Assembly (NCBI RefSeq): GCF_051020765.1
Contig: NC_134937.1
Span: forward strand, 17,538,947 to 17,602,946
Source: Lasioglossum baleicum
Lineage: Eukaryota > Arthropoda > Insecta > Hymenoptera > Halictidae
Length of the DNA: 64,000 nt
Direction of reading: 5' to 3'
The notes beneath the pieces are model-generated. The model worked only from the letters and a program-made list of their open reading frames with translations, had not been told where the DNA came from and ran no database searches. Within the stretch, counting starts at the first letter, position 1, and each line of letters opens with the position of its first letter. Below, one piece after another: positions 1 through 13,076 of this stretch. The translations under genes and the position numbers were made by a program.

Positions 1-2721
1 TCGTTTTACATCGCGACGCCCATTAAGACTATACATCGGCGCGGGACAGTCTGGCAGCGAGGGCCAGGAATCGCAGCGAAAATGATTTAAACGAACGAAA
101 GAACAGTTCGAAGAGTGTCTCCCCGGGAAAGTATATTCGCCGGGCTCAAGTTCGCGCAACATTTTCTGAGCTGCAACGAATTGCGTTAATGAACGCTCCA
201 TAAATCGCCCAAGAAGCTCGCTTTTCTCGTACCGCTCTGAAACGAGAAACATAGTAAGAGAGAAGGAGAGAGAGATAGATATTCTGGGACACGGTGCCGG
301 CTGGAAAAGCGTCGCGGAATCCGATTAAAAACTGCAACATTAAAGTTTGTTTTGTAGCGCGCACCGACGCGTAATTAACCTTTAACAGCGGCGAGCACTT
401 TTTCCGCGGGAGTCCTCGCAACATCTGCGAACGGCGTTAAGTGCGAATTATATAAGAATGACTAATGGCCGCGACAGCCTGCGGCGACTCGCAGACGCGA
501 GCCGATACCCGGTCGAAATACACGATTGTAAAATCGATTTATCTTTCGAGGGGGCGAGAGGAACCGGCACACCCTGCGACATCGTCCACGCTGCCGGAAA
601 CTTGAAATTCGCCGCGCGCCATTGTCCCGTTGCTGGTCCTCGTTTTATGCATTTAGTGCCTCGATTTTTTAATTGATCCTCCAACAGCATTTTAAGCTTC
701 CGTTTGGCACGGCAGAATTATTGAAAAGCTTATCGATAAGCTTCCGATAGATAGAATGTTAATTACACATTTCCTTGCAGCTGGGAATACATATCTAGCG
801 GGGTCCACCCACTAGAGCAACGAAGAGTTAATTTAGGTTTCTATGTCGCATCAACGACTAGATTATTAACGACGCATCATAACGCAAGGTCTCTCTCAGA
901 TATATTTTTATTCAACTCTGTTTCTTGCGGTTCATGGAGAATCTTGACGAGGACTGTGAATATTTATGCATCTATAGCAAAAACGAATGAGCGAGATGCA
1001 AAATCGTGAAGGCACGACGAGAATTGACGAGTATTATTAACGTTAAAAATGTCGAGAGAAATTTGCTTTGTGTTCTTCTCACTTTGCTGCATACGAGGGA
1101 AACTGATAAGAGCATGGATGAGCCATTTTGAAATAATTACAATGATTGAAAGGAGAAATATTTAGAGAGCACTTAGCGCGACAGGAAGTTGTTAAACAAA
1201 ACTGAATAAGAATTCCGAGTGCAAAGGGTTAACGGGTTAGTTATCTAATTAAATCGTCGCGATGTCGCGCGAAGAAGGAAGCAGCAGGAAAGATCGTTCG
1301 TTGGAACGTCGAGGAGGGGACTACTCGGTGATCGATAGATCGCGGTTCGACCGGCACGGAGGGAAACTCGTGTTTCGCAGTCTGCGCGCAGGATCAATTA
1401 GACGTGGCGCGATAAGTTCGCTGCTAAATGAGAAAACGCGGCGTGGCAGCGCGCCGTCAAGGATTTACGATTGTGCAAGACCCGACGAAGGAGGAAAAAT
1501 CGAGCCCGAGGCCGGCACATGTTTATTAACTGTTCAACCCTGCCTCTCCTTCTCGTCCTGGTGCCCCTTAGCCCCGGCGCGTTTTTATCTCGCCGCGCCG
1601 GAAAACCCGCGATTTTTCTTCACGGCGATACGTTTATTTACGGTTTTGCATTCCCCGTTGGCTAATTCAGTGAATTTTACGGTTCCGGGATTCCACGCTC
1701 CTATGGATGCAGAACCATCGGGCTGTTCTATAAATAATTTCATTCCTTATTTATCGTGCTTGCCGAGCACGCTTGTCCCGTTTGTTAATATTATTTATCG
1801 CCCGGCTAGGCTACTGGTGAATTTTCAACCGTCTTATCATATCACGAGTGCGTGTCTGTGCGTGTGCGAAATTTCCTTTCTCGTTGTTCTAATTTTATAA
1901 ATTTTACAGATTTTTCTTCTATATTTAGTTCATATCTTATCATAATTCATACACGTGAATTATTATACTTGGTTTAAAAAGCACGGCGAAGTTTTAATCG
2001 TCGTTTTCAGTGTTTATTGTTGTGTTCCGTGTGTTTTTATTGGTCCTGATTTTCCATTCTCGTCAATGTTGTTCGTGCAAATCCCCAAAGTCCCGTTGAC
2101 CGAATATGATATACGATATTATACCGGTAATGCAATTAGAGATGCGAGGTATGCAATCGTTCCATTGGCTGGCCAGCTTCTGTGTTCTCCTCTTCTCCGG
2201 CTACCATTGCCTCTTGTCAGAAATGAAAGAGGATCCACGTATCGCTAATTAGTCTCTGATACGGTGGAATCGTACTACGAGCAAAAGCCGTATTTACAAG
2301 CTGGAAATATCGTATAATTACAATCTCGTTTACATTGAAATTGTGCAAAAAATTGCTGCTCCGTTGTTAATCGGGCGATTTTATCGCGAATTCACTGTTA
2401 AAAATCACTGGAAGAATGAATTCACGTTGCAATTAATATTCAGACGCTTCTTAAAATTGAACCTGACGAGAAAGTCCTTTCGCCTTTGTTAGACAAAATG
2501 TAAAATTTTGAAAAAACTGCTATAGGTTGCTATTTGCACCCTTTTCCTCTTGAAAATTTGATATATCTCATCGAAATTGTTGAAAATAAAAAATGTTTGC
2601 ATTGATTGCAAGACACAGGAGCCAAATAACAAATTCATTCTTCTTTTAATTATCTTATTAAGGTGACACTGGTGGCCTTAAGTCTTTTTGATACCTCTAC
2701 TGTTTCAAATTGTACGTACCC

Positions 2722-2753
2722 ATTTTTGTCATAAACGCACAAAATCCGCAGTC
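2722..2753 (-). mobile_element. GACTGCGGAT-family MITE end
   Basis: TTTTTGTCATAAACGCACAA followed by AATCCGCAGTC aligns with the right end of the complete copy at 32111-32254 over about 30 bases. The partner end is not found nearby. Confidence 0.5.
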
Positions 2754-3812
2754 CAATTATAGCAAATCGTAGTTTTTCTGCAACATTCAGCCTACAATCA
2801 TCCTGAAAACTCTAACATTCAGAGTGCATCTGTAATGCACTCCAATGCATCTGATTCCGCGTAAGCATAAAAAATTCGATCGCGTCACAAAATGATATCC
2901 TCTGAAATTTTGTACAGCGTCGAAATTTTCGAGTACCGGAACGCACGACAGAAACGTTAAAAAAACGGGGCTCGGGGGTGTGGGAATGAAAACGTTCGTG
3001 CGAACACTATTCCCACAGTCGTGTGCACGCATATGTTTAACGGCGGTAAAAGAAACCACGAACGGAATGCCATTGAATCGGAACGAGTCGGGCGTGAAAC
3101 AGCCAGCGGACTGTGCAAAATGTACGCGAATTGTATTTCACGTAACCGGGCAAAAAATCGTTTTAACTCCCCCCCACCGCTTCTCCTCTCGTTACCCGTT
3201 GCAGAACCAGAAAAATAACGAAATGGATCGGTAATGGGTGAAGTGGGGGAGTGAACACGGGATAGTTATGCGAGTATAGTGTGTGCTAGCATATACAGAG
3301 CCCGGCGTGGCCCGAGCTCCTTAGAGCCGCTAATCAAACCGATACACGTGATAATTAATTAGTTTTCATTTGCAACGGGGCCCCATTATAGCCGCTCCGC
3401 ATTTCGCATGACGGGTTACGTAATGGCGATCGTTACGCGTGTGTTGGCTCATTAGCATGCTCGTTACTCTTGCATTAAACTTTTTAACCACTATTAAATC
3501 ACGTCCTGTAAATGGCGGCCGAGGTGGTATTTTTTCACGGGCCGCGGTCGGATTCAACGAAATTACCCGACCCCCCGAAATTTAGAGTAGCTGGCGGCCG
3601 AGCCTCCAGGCATTAATACTTTTCGAGTGTTACGGAAAAATTAATAGAGCAACTGATGTTTCGGCGAAACTATTGCGACGGCCGATGGTATTTTTCGAAG
3701 AGGAATTTATTGAAAGTTCTACTGAACGATAATATCGAAGGGTGTTACTTTGTTCTTGTGCGAGCGCGCCACCTGAAAATTATATTGCAATTATTTAACT
3801 TAACGATGATTA

Positions 3813-3840
3813 GACTGCGGATTTTATGCATTTATGAAAT
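3813..3840 (+). mobile_element. GACTGCGGAT-family MITE end
   Basis: TA followed by GACTGCGGATTTTATGCATT. This is the reverse complement of the family end at 2722-2753 with few changes. The element probably extends right into AT-rich sequence, but its far end is not defined. Confidence 0.5.
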
Positions 3841-5928
3841 GGTTGGTGTATTATAATTTAAAATAGAGAAATTTAAACATACTATTATATTATTCTCGAC
3901 CTACTGAACATAATAGGAAAAAAATTAATTTCTATTTCACTGCAGTTTGTTGCAATTCGTTGCAGTAAGAAATGTTTATTTTGGCTTAAACAATGGGGAA
4001 ATAAATAATATTTACCAATAGCATCTAATTAATCAAATTACTACTGAAAATAAAATTGCAAGAAAATTCTTCATTATCATTGGACGCAGCTCGAATAATT
4101 TGTCCATAGTTATTTTATTACTCGTTCCACTGCGAGGATCCGCAATGGGATTAATCAAAAGTCCTGGTGTATTTGAATTCCCGATTTTGTGGGACCACGG
4201 TGGATCGTCTGCTCGCAGCACCGTGCATTACACGGGACCTTTGATCGAGACATAGAGCGCTCCCAGCACGGATGGGTAATTGAATCGTTACCGAAAGGTG
4301 TAAAGTGCAGACGATGCCGATGTAAGGGGTCCCTCGATCAGCCCACGTCGTTGTATTATTAATAGCCGGTGAAAGTTCCATTGTAACTTTCCGTGGAAAC
4401 ACGGTGAATGGTTCGCCAACACGGAAGAACGTAAAGCGTTAATGATTACCGAGCCGGTCGTAATACGCGAGATTGATTTAAGCTGCTTAGGCGCCTTTAT
4501 TGCCACTAAACGCAGCGTCCGAGAACGTCGGCTTCTTGTCGCAGGTTAAACATTACAGACGAACGATGTAACTACTGTCTCGTGGTACGTTCCTCGCTGA
4601 CGGTGTGCAGAAACGGTGTGTGCCTTTTTTTCATAAGCAAACAAATTCCTCGAACACGTCTCAACGATGTTATCTCTTTCGGTTTTGTAACGCTGCCGCG
4701 TTCGCGGGCTTCTATTTTCATTCGAGAAAATCTCGTTGTTCTCGCAATTTACACTTGTGTAAGTCCGAGTTTTATTCGTAATTTAACGCGGCAATTTTAT
4801 TCAAATTTGTTGCGTTTGCAAACTCGACGTAAGCTGTTCTATGTGACAAGGCGCAATTATTTCTTAATTTATCACTCGTGCAGGATTAACCATGAATTTT
4901 TGTTTAAATCCGAAACAGACATGTTTCTGGGATGATAATAGACATGTTGTTTGTTGATTGTTAATATTAAATTAATATTGAACAATATTTTACTTCAATG
5001 TGCACAATAATTCAAGTATGTAAGTAGAACATGCTCAATTTTATACAGCATCGCAATCTAAAAAAGATCGTGGAGCCTTCGTATACTAACAGAAAGAGGG
5101 TAGTTTCACCCTTAGTCTAAACCTTACCTGTTCCCAACACTCAAATACCAGCAGAATGTATGCAACACTAGTTGAACACCGATTAAACACATCGAACCTT
5201 TCTCATCCTGTTTCGCAAGCCGCATCGATGTTTAATAAGAGTACACCTTGTTTGCACGTTCCTTCGAATGTTAAAGGGCAAACTCGGATGATCGAGGAAC
5301 GTCTAGCTGGCATTCTATGAAAATTTTACAGCACGGAGTTCCCACGTCCTTCGAAATTTCTACACGCTCCCCAGTAAATAATAAAGTTTTATGGTGGAGG
5401 GACTTATCGCTTTTGAGCATTCTGTCGTGTAAGTACTTTTCCCGCGCCGCGCCGCTTGCAGAACTTCGGCTCTATCGGGCTGTTGGAAATACTGTCAGTT
5501 CTCTTGAAATTGTGCAGCACAGCACTAAGTGAAACGTGGAATAACGCTTGAAAAGGAGGGAAAATTCAGCTTCCGGTCGCGGAGGATCATCGCGCTAGGT
5601 ACAATGGCGCGCGTCCCCCGGAAAAACGAGTAAAACCACCGTTCGACGATCATCGAACGTAAACGTCCCACGTTAATCCGGCGCTATGTCGCCCGCCATT
5701 TTATTGCCCTCTCTTCGCGACACCTTTCCCGACTGGTTATTACCTCGACCTTATTATATCCCGCATTCGACGACATCACGCTGAATTCTTTTCTCCGTGA
5801 CCGAAATGCCAGCCCGAGTTATTACCCCGGATCCCTGGCACCGAGCTGAATTTATTTCGACAATGCTTGTCGGAACTGGCTAAAATAACGTGGTCGACGT
5901 GCCATTTATTTGTTAAGAATTTCGTTAA

Positions 5929-6187
5929 CCCGGCGTTAGTTAGGTGGGGTCTCACAGACCCCAGAGATTTTAGATTGATTGTAACATTGTAACAACGGGT
6001 GACAGTTGTAAAGTATTTTTGAACAATAAAAATGTAATTTCGCGGATCTGCGTTTTTACTCTGATAAATTACAAGCCTCTTAAGCAATACCTAATCTTAT
6101 ATTTATGAAAAAATATATTATTTCGGTGGGTCTGTGAGACCCCACCTTACCACTTAAGATACATTTTCCCACCTTACCAACGCCGGG
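5929..6187. mobile_element. Complete piggyBac-type MITE (259 bp) with TTAA duplication
   Basis: The element begins CCCGGCGTTAGTTAGGTGGG and ends, read inward from the right, CCCGGCGTTGGTAAGGTGGG. It is flanked on both sides by TTAA (5925-5928 and 6188-6191), the target duplication of piggyBac transposons. A second, inner inverted pair (GGGGTCTCACAGACCC and GGGTCTGTGAGACCCC) gives it strong hairpin potential. It has no coding capacity. Boundaries and duplication are read directly; the superfamily assignment follows from the TTAA target and CCC/GGG termini. Confidence 0.85.
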
Positions 6188-7516
6188 TTAAAATTATTAA
6201 ACTTCGGAGTAACTAACCCCTTATAATTATAGTGGTGTCACGCGTCTTACCCCACCGTATGTACAAGCGCGTCCTTTCTCCATGGCAACGGCTACTGGAG
6301 AGGGATAGTGAGCGTGACGGTGGGGACAATTTTGTCTCGATTGAGGCAAATGTGCCCAGCACTGCTCTAAGCAAATGTCGATGGATTTCGAATCAGTAAT
6401 TGATTCATTAAGTGAATCTTCGTCCTAAGGAACGTACGCGGATTCAGAGGAATTTTAATGCTATATTTGAGAGAGGCTTGCTCATTTAAAAAAAAAATAA
6501 TAATCACAAAAAGAGAAGGATCGTATCAATACAAGTAAGTTCTTTTCAATCATCATAATTTTTTATCATTAACATTGTACAAGATTTACAAGATGGAATA
6601 GATACACGCGATGGAGATTATGCTTGCGAATAATCAGCAGATTCGCGAAGAAAGGCACGAATTCATTCGTGCTTCTAATGGTTTAATGTTCTGAAAGAAA
6701 GATAATAGCGTTTGTTTCGTTCCCTGGAAAACCGATCGAACCCAACGAGCACCGGAACAATGAGAATCCCGGGAAATGAATCAAAACAATGTCTGTAATC
6801 CGCAATGGAAACCGGTGCGGTAATTTAATCGGCGGAACAACTTTTGCCCCCGGCTACGTGCAACGTGTCGCCGACGACAACTTTCCCGACGAATTTGCAA
6901 TGTAAACCGTGCTCTCCGGAACGACACGTGTACGATTCAACGGGTACGATTCGTGCAACGGGTCCAGCGATTATGTTTGCGCGGGTGTGTCGATAAAAAT
7001 TCTTGCGCTTCCGGAATCGCTTCGACGTCGTCCTGTTTCTCCAGCTAACGACACGGTGCTTTCAATATGGACGTAGCTTTAGGTTTAAGATGTAACGTGG
7101 GCTTTTTGTGGAAAAATTGGAGAACTCGATAAAAAATTTGTTAGTTCCTCTGTCGGAGCGTTCTCCAGTCCTTCGACCATTTAAAAAATACTACTGGAAA
7201 TGAAAAAGTACCATGTCTTCACTGTATTCGATCAAATTCCATTATTCCGTTCGCTATCTGTTCATCGGTTCTCGCGAATCAAAATCGACGTAACAGCGAC
7301 GTATATCTCATCCAATTAAGCAATAATTGCGGGAAATCTCGAGCCGTGCCATACTTCGCATCAACAGGAAAGACTTCCTTCGACGACTTCAAGATGGCGG
7401 CGCTCGGGACTCCCGATAACCTTACTAAATCGGAGATAAAACTGTCGATGTTCAGATTTCCAAGTTCGGTCGTTTTTTTTAACGTTTCTCAGGAGTAGAA
7501 TTATTTTTCATTGTTA

Positions 7517-7542
7517 AACTGCGGATTTGATAAATTTATGAC
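7517..7542 (+). mobile_element. Diverged GACTGCGGAT-family fragment
   Basis: ACTGCGGATTTGATAAATTT followed by ATGAC resembles the family end. Only about 25 bases align. Confidence 0.3.
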
Positions 7543-9846
7543 TAGAAGGAACTAGCGAAGAACATTATTTTTAACGAATTTTCTGACAATTAGCTTACGG
7601 AATTTATATTTTACATAAATGTCTCCGCTGTCTAATCATGGCGGCGGATTAAACGTCGAAGCATCGTTTTCCATCCCTTTCTAACCTTCGATCCTTGCAC
7701 ACGGCGACCGAATAATCCCCCGATGATCGTCCAAAGTGGAAAGCTGTAAATTCGGCTTTAGAAAATTGGTTTTCTAGGAACGGCAGAGTTTCGCCTCGCC
7801 GTGAGGGTCCTCTGCGCCCCGACTAGGAAGAGAGAACAGTCACGTTTCTCGCAGCGTAATCGAAGGTGAAAATGGTTTAAAGGTCGATCGCGAGGACGCT
7901 GAAATCCTGTCGAGATCGACGCGAGCTCGAAGCCAGGCTCTACGGTCCGCGTGTGTAACAGCGTTTTCGTGCTCGCGAACACACAAAAGGGAATTATGCA
8001 ACTCGCACCGGCTACGTGTGCCCGGTGATTGCGCAATCCTTGGACAAGACCGTCGGGGATCAGACGCAACTATGTTCTGCTTCCTGTACACGCGGTTTCG
8101 CGGCGCTCTCTAACCGCGGAGTTAATGTTTCTATCTCGGAGATCCGAAGGGACGGCGGGTCTCGCTGTTTACGTTAACGGGAAACTCACGCGACCGGTTG
8201 AAAAAAAATCCGGAGGTAATAGTTTTTACGAATGTTCGTGCCATAAAGAAAATTTTAAGTTCAGCAGACCGAGGCCTCCCGAGCTTCTAAGTGGGGATAG
8301 TTCTGGGACAATTATCGGCCAGGCATTTGCGACATTTATCGATAAAATACTGTAACAGATTTTGCAAATTTAAGCGAAATGAAGAAGTTCACGATAAACA
8401 AAAGCGTCGTTGATGGAACGGTGCGGAGCGATCTCGTTTATTAACATTGGCGGCAGGAGCGCATCAGAGGAGAGGATGGCCGGGTATTCGAAGCCGATCA
8501 TAAAGTTGATCGGCCGCCATAAAGACAAAAAGCAGTTCGATAGTTCACCGTCGACGTTGCGTAAAAGATACGGTTATTGGCCGCGGTCTGGGAACTTTGA
8601 AATATTCAGCGGCCGGGATTGGTACGGCCATGGACTGTATGAATATAATTCCAAGTATTGTCCCAGAAAAATTGATTCCTTCACGCGTGCCGGTCGGCCG
8701 TCCCCCTAACAAACATGAAAAATTAAATCCACCAGCGGCCGGTACGCCGCTCGGATCCCCCCCGGCACACGTACAAATTAAATTGGACTTACAGGTGGCA
8801 TTGACGGACGGACACAGATAATTTAAATTTTAAAGTGGACCCGCGTGGCTGTCGCGAAATTCGAGCGTCCTGCGGAATCGGCCAGTGACTATCATTTCCA
8901 CGGTGTTTCATCCCCTCGTTCCGACGTTCATTCATCCCTCGTTCGCCTTGCGATCATTCCGCAGCGAAATTTTTTCAAATATTCACCGACGAGCCAACTT
9001 CAGCAATATTTATTTGTACTATTCCAATTTCATTTCTACTTCTTTTGGCATATTTGTTTCGCAGGATTTTCAAAAATAAAGAGGCTATTCTTCTGCGAAT
9101 GTGATGATGATTGATGAAAATTGTTACGTCCCTTTTAAAGTAACTTTTGTTAAAGATGATATATTACACACAATTTTTGATTTCAACTAGTTAACATGAC
9201 ACTTCTCTATACAATTTATGAAAATGATTACGGCTTGCAATGTTCGCAACAATTGCCTCCAGAAAGTAACAGTAGTTGAAAGATCTAAACCATTCGACAT
9301 CGGACCGAGTCATTGAAAAATGGCTGACATTTTGGGCCCCGAAACGGTCCCAGCAGCCCAACGATCCAATCGTGGATTAGCTCGCATCGATCCTTCCTCA
9401 GGGTCGTTCGTCTATACGAAATTGGCTGAGGATTTCCCATAGGTTGGACACGCCCCACCGTCTAGGTAGTTAATGACTTGTCTAGGTTCGGCCCTGCCAT
9501 CTTTAAGAGACCGATCGCGTCGGTTAGAACCGATATGCCCGTGTAATCTCGGCCGGCAAATGGGAAAAGGTTGAAGAAGCTGATGCCAGCGGAGAATATT
9601 TCAAACGCAACGACACGGAAGAAAATTACGCGGGTTTCCGGTGGTCTTGAACGGCGAGCATCCGCCGGGAGATTTAAACGAGCGACCAGAGACACCGCGC
9701 TTCTCGAAAAGTCTTTCATACGTTTAGAATAGTGGAAAATCCACTGTCTTCTTTTATCGTTGACAGATTCTTACAGACCCCCCAGACCCAAGATGTAGAG
9801 AGGGAGAATGAAAGAGTGAAATAAAAATTGTCTGTTTTTGTTTCAG

Positions 9847-9908
9847 ATTTATCCTAGTTTGAAGGAAGAAGGGTCCGTTCTCGGGGGCGCAACGCAAAGG
9901 GTGACAAG
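9847..9908 (+). CDS. Internal exon of the unidentified multi-exon gene (first exon seen)
   Basis: A 62-nt exon. It is preceded by a strong acceptor (a T-rich tract ending in TTTCAG) and followed by a strong donor (ACAAG|GTACGT). Two of the three frames contain stops. The open one starts in phase 0 and encodes about 20 residues beginning IYPSLKEEG and ending TQRVT. The exon ends with two bases (AG) of a split codon, and the next exon at 23807 supplies a C to complete Ser, so the phases match across a 13.9 kb intron. Splice quality and unique open frame are seen directly. Assignment to the downstream gene is inferred from phase and strand only. The 5' part of the gene is not identified in this window. 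Confidence 0.6.
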
Positions 9909-11568
9909 GTACGTGGTCAAGATTTTAATGCTCTCGAGCCTTCCCTTAATTCTAACATCGTGAACGTAGCAATTGAAGTTGCCGTATAACTCGATCCAAA
10001 AATCGTTTAAAAAATCTGTGTATACAATATACCCTCTATAATTTTGGTGTGCGTGCACGTAGAATTACTTTCGCTCGTGCTACGATTTCAGCAACACCTC
10101 GTGTGAAAATACTTTCGGGCGCAATCGTGTATAATTTTTAATTAAGTGACGCGCGATTAAAAATGAAGGGCGAGAACGAACAAGCGCCGGGAATCGTATA
10201 GCGAGAGCGGGGCATAAAAGAACAACGAGCCGAGGAGAACGTGACGCGTGTCGTGACAGACACACGTAGTTTCGTTTCGCTTTTTATTCGGCCCGTTTTA
10301 CTGTTTTATTAACATTCAGTTTTCGTCGGGCCGTGTCCCCGGCGATATGAATCACTCGGCCGGCGTGTTCGTTTAAAATATCACGGATACGTAGACAATT
10401 AAGTGGATCGGTGGCCTGTACGAGAGCTTTATCGGTGGCGCGAAACAGGATTTAAGTGTCGTTTTTAAGAGCCCCGGCCCGCTGGAAAGTTGCCCGCCAC
10501 CTCCTCGCTGGAATTGCACCGCTGTTAATAACACCCGAGGACGAGTACAAGCGGAGATAATAAGGATTCGGAATAGCTTGGCTCGACTGTCCATTAATTG
10601 CACACTTTTATTCTCGCTTTCGGTCCTCTTTATGGTCGCCGAGAGCTTCGGCTCTCGCGCCACCCGCGATTGTTTACTTCGCGCGAATTTCGCTCTTTTC
10701 CGCGGCGTCGCCGCCACCGACACCGATCAATAGCGAATATTTTACGACTCGTGCGAGAATCCCGAGCGCAAACCTAGCACGTATCTACTTGATTAAAAAA
10801 CGTGCAGACTCCGCGGCGCAACAGATGCGATTCGATTCAATGCAGCGTCGGGTATTCAATCTATCAACGAGAAACCGTTGATGAACATCGAAGAAAGATC
10901 GATGATGAACAAATCAGCAAGATCAGGCTTTGGAAATAACTTTCAAATAAAATTTTTCATCGATAAATCAGTAAAAAACGTCGCAAGTGTCTAAATCATG
11001 GGACAAGTGGTATGAACCACTTTATCATTTTGGTGAGGACCACTTCTGTACGAAGACAAGAATCAAATTTCCGGGACACAAAAAGAGAAGGTGTTCTGTT
11101 TCGTGTGAATCACTGTTCCCCTATAGTCTTCCCTGTGTAAGAAATCTTCACGATCTATAAATCTAGTAGTGTTCTTACCAAATTCTTTAGTTCTTGTACA
11201 TATTTTCTGCATGAAAAAAACGAGTTCATAAATCGCGAAATAGAGGAAAATTTGAAGAATTTAAAAATACTGTTGCGTTAGTCCTGACTAATTAGACGTA
11301 TTTAAAAAAGAAATCAATATCATGCAGCTGATGCAATTAGTGGAAAAGTCTCTTCTTTTTTAATCATCTTAAAAGGTCGAAAGTAATGTAACGGTAAAAT
11401 TTTCTGATGTTTTTCCCGTTTCGTATATTTTATGCATTAAAATCGAGCTCCTGAAATTTAAAATAGTATGATCAAAGAAAATTATGTTCTCAAATGTATT
11501 GAAATTATTAAAGAGAACCTCTTATCCGGCTTCTGTTTCTCGGGGTTGATGCAGAAAAATTTTATTTT

Positions 11569-11584
11569 CAAATCCGCAGTCTGT
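11569..11584 (-). mobile_element. GACTGCGGAT-family fragment
   Basis: CAAATCCGCAGTCTGTTTA is the reverse-complement end of the family, with AT-rich sequence to its left that may be the element body. Confidence 0.35.
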
Positions 11585-13076
11585 TTATAATTATCATCGA
11601 GGTTAATAAAATAGCCGGGAGTATTCAAAATATGTACGATCAAGAGTTTCGGAAGCAGCTTGCTTGCTACAAATAGTATCGGGCTCCGCAAAATAGCTGC
11701 GAGTATTAAAACCATAATCAAGCATCCTGAAAGACACTCTGCGATCCTCTAAATCGACTTTCCGCGGTGTAAGCAGCTCAGAAAGGACTAATCAGAGGGC
11801 GTATTCGACTCGGGCAATTCGTTCGAGCTTCGGAAATCGCTTTTCATCGGCGTTTAACAGCTTCGGCTTTTCCCCGGCCATCATAATTTCCGCGAGTATT
11901 TCCGCGCGCATAATCGGACCGCCACCGAGCTCTCTCGGTTCGTTCCGCTTTAAGTGCTCTTCCTACTTTGATGTTCGAAAGATTATTCCATTTTTCGGAA
12001 TTTGCCAGACAAAATTACTCTTCCTGTTTCAACAGAGCGAACACGTTTTTTTACGGCACCGTACTGATTGTAGCCGAGATTATTACGATTCTCGAAAGTT
12101 TGCAGTAAGTCAACTATTATAGTTGCCTGCGAGAGAAAGTCCGAACGAATTTATCGATTTTTATGCAAATTCGTATTTGCGCGAAGAACCATCACGGATA
12201 TAAAATTGAAGTATTTTTGGAAGAAATCAGTTTCTTTACTAGTTGGTTCAATGACTGAAGAATGAAATGAATCTATTGCATTCAGCGTTGATACTTTACA
12301 AATTAATTATAAAAAAATGTCGGCAACAAGCCAGCAACGTCGGAATTTTACCAAAGGTTTATTCGCGTTAGTGTGGGAGTATAAAATAAATAAATTGTGG
12401 GAGAAATTTGATTTTTCGAGAACGTCAGGGTAGACACCCCTCGCCGGGGATCCGGGGAGGGAAAAATGGAGAGAAAAGAGGATGTTCGGCGACACGGGGA
12501 TTTGAAATCGCCGGTTTGTTCGCCGACGATTTCCACGAGGAAAAAGTTGACGCGGCGCGACGGAAAAAGAGAACCGTCCGGCGTGTGGCGCTTGCTCGCA
12601 CTGAAATTCTTTAAACGCGCGAACGATTTTCCCGAGGAAACGGGGGCCTCTCGCGTTCGGAATGTGTCAGCGATCCCAACGCGACGGAGCCTTTATTTTT
12701 TCGGCTCGGCGGAAGGAATGATTTCGGCCGGAGCCTTTTTCAAACGTCTTTTGAGCGGCCGACTTAATGATCTTCCGTCACCGCGCGCCGTTTCTCTGAA
12801 AGCTTTCACGGAGATTCGACGGTTCGAGCTTTCCTGCCAGCCTGATGGAAAGAACGGTCTTCCGCGAACGCGGTCTGTGATAGAGTAATTATCTTTTCAT
12901 TGGGTTGTTTATGCTTTCATGTATATCATTTTTAAAAAAAATACAATATATCTGCTCATGTACAATGTGCAATGATCAGAGAATGTTAAAATGAACGTAT
13001 ACAATAAAGAAAAGACACAATGGACTAAATCTTCCATTCCACGTTTCGCATATAATTAATTTAATAAATCCGAGTA

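Larger units (their letters stand above)
1..9846. other. Non-coding sequence, intron or upstream intergenic
   Basis: No exon with good paired splice sites and a phase-compatible frame was found. The longest open frame (1262-1900, +) has no coding-like composition. If the gene's earlier exons lie to the left of the window, this is another long intron; otherwise it is 5' flank. It contains one complete piggyBac-type MITE and a few MITE ends. Confidence 0.5.

Noticed and set aside
770..830. Possible exon after TTTCCTTGCAG at 780
   Set aside because: Acceptor-like, and one frame is open (starting WEYISSGVH), but no usable donor that would leave phase 0 for the 9847 exon was found.
1262..1900. 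212-codon open frame on the + strand
   Set aside because: The composition changes from charged to Cys/Ser/Phe-rich along its length, no motif is recognisable, and no splice sites support it. Likely chance in a GC-rich block.
6232..6335. Second inverted-repeat element next to the piggyBac MITE
   Set aside because: TACCCCACCGT and ACGGTGGGGA pair over only about 11 bases and no target duplication is seen.
12466..12888. 140-codon open frame on the + strand
   Set aside because: GC-rich block with few stops, no homology features and no splice support.
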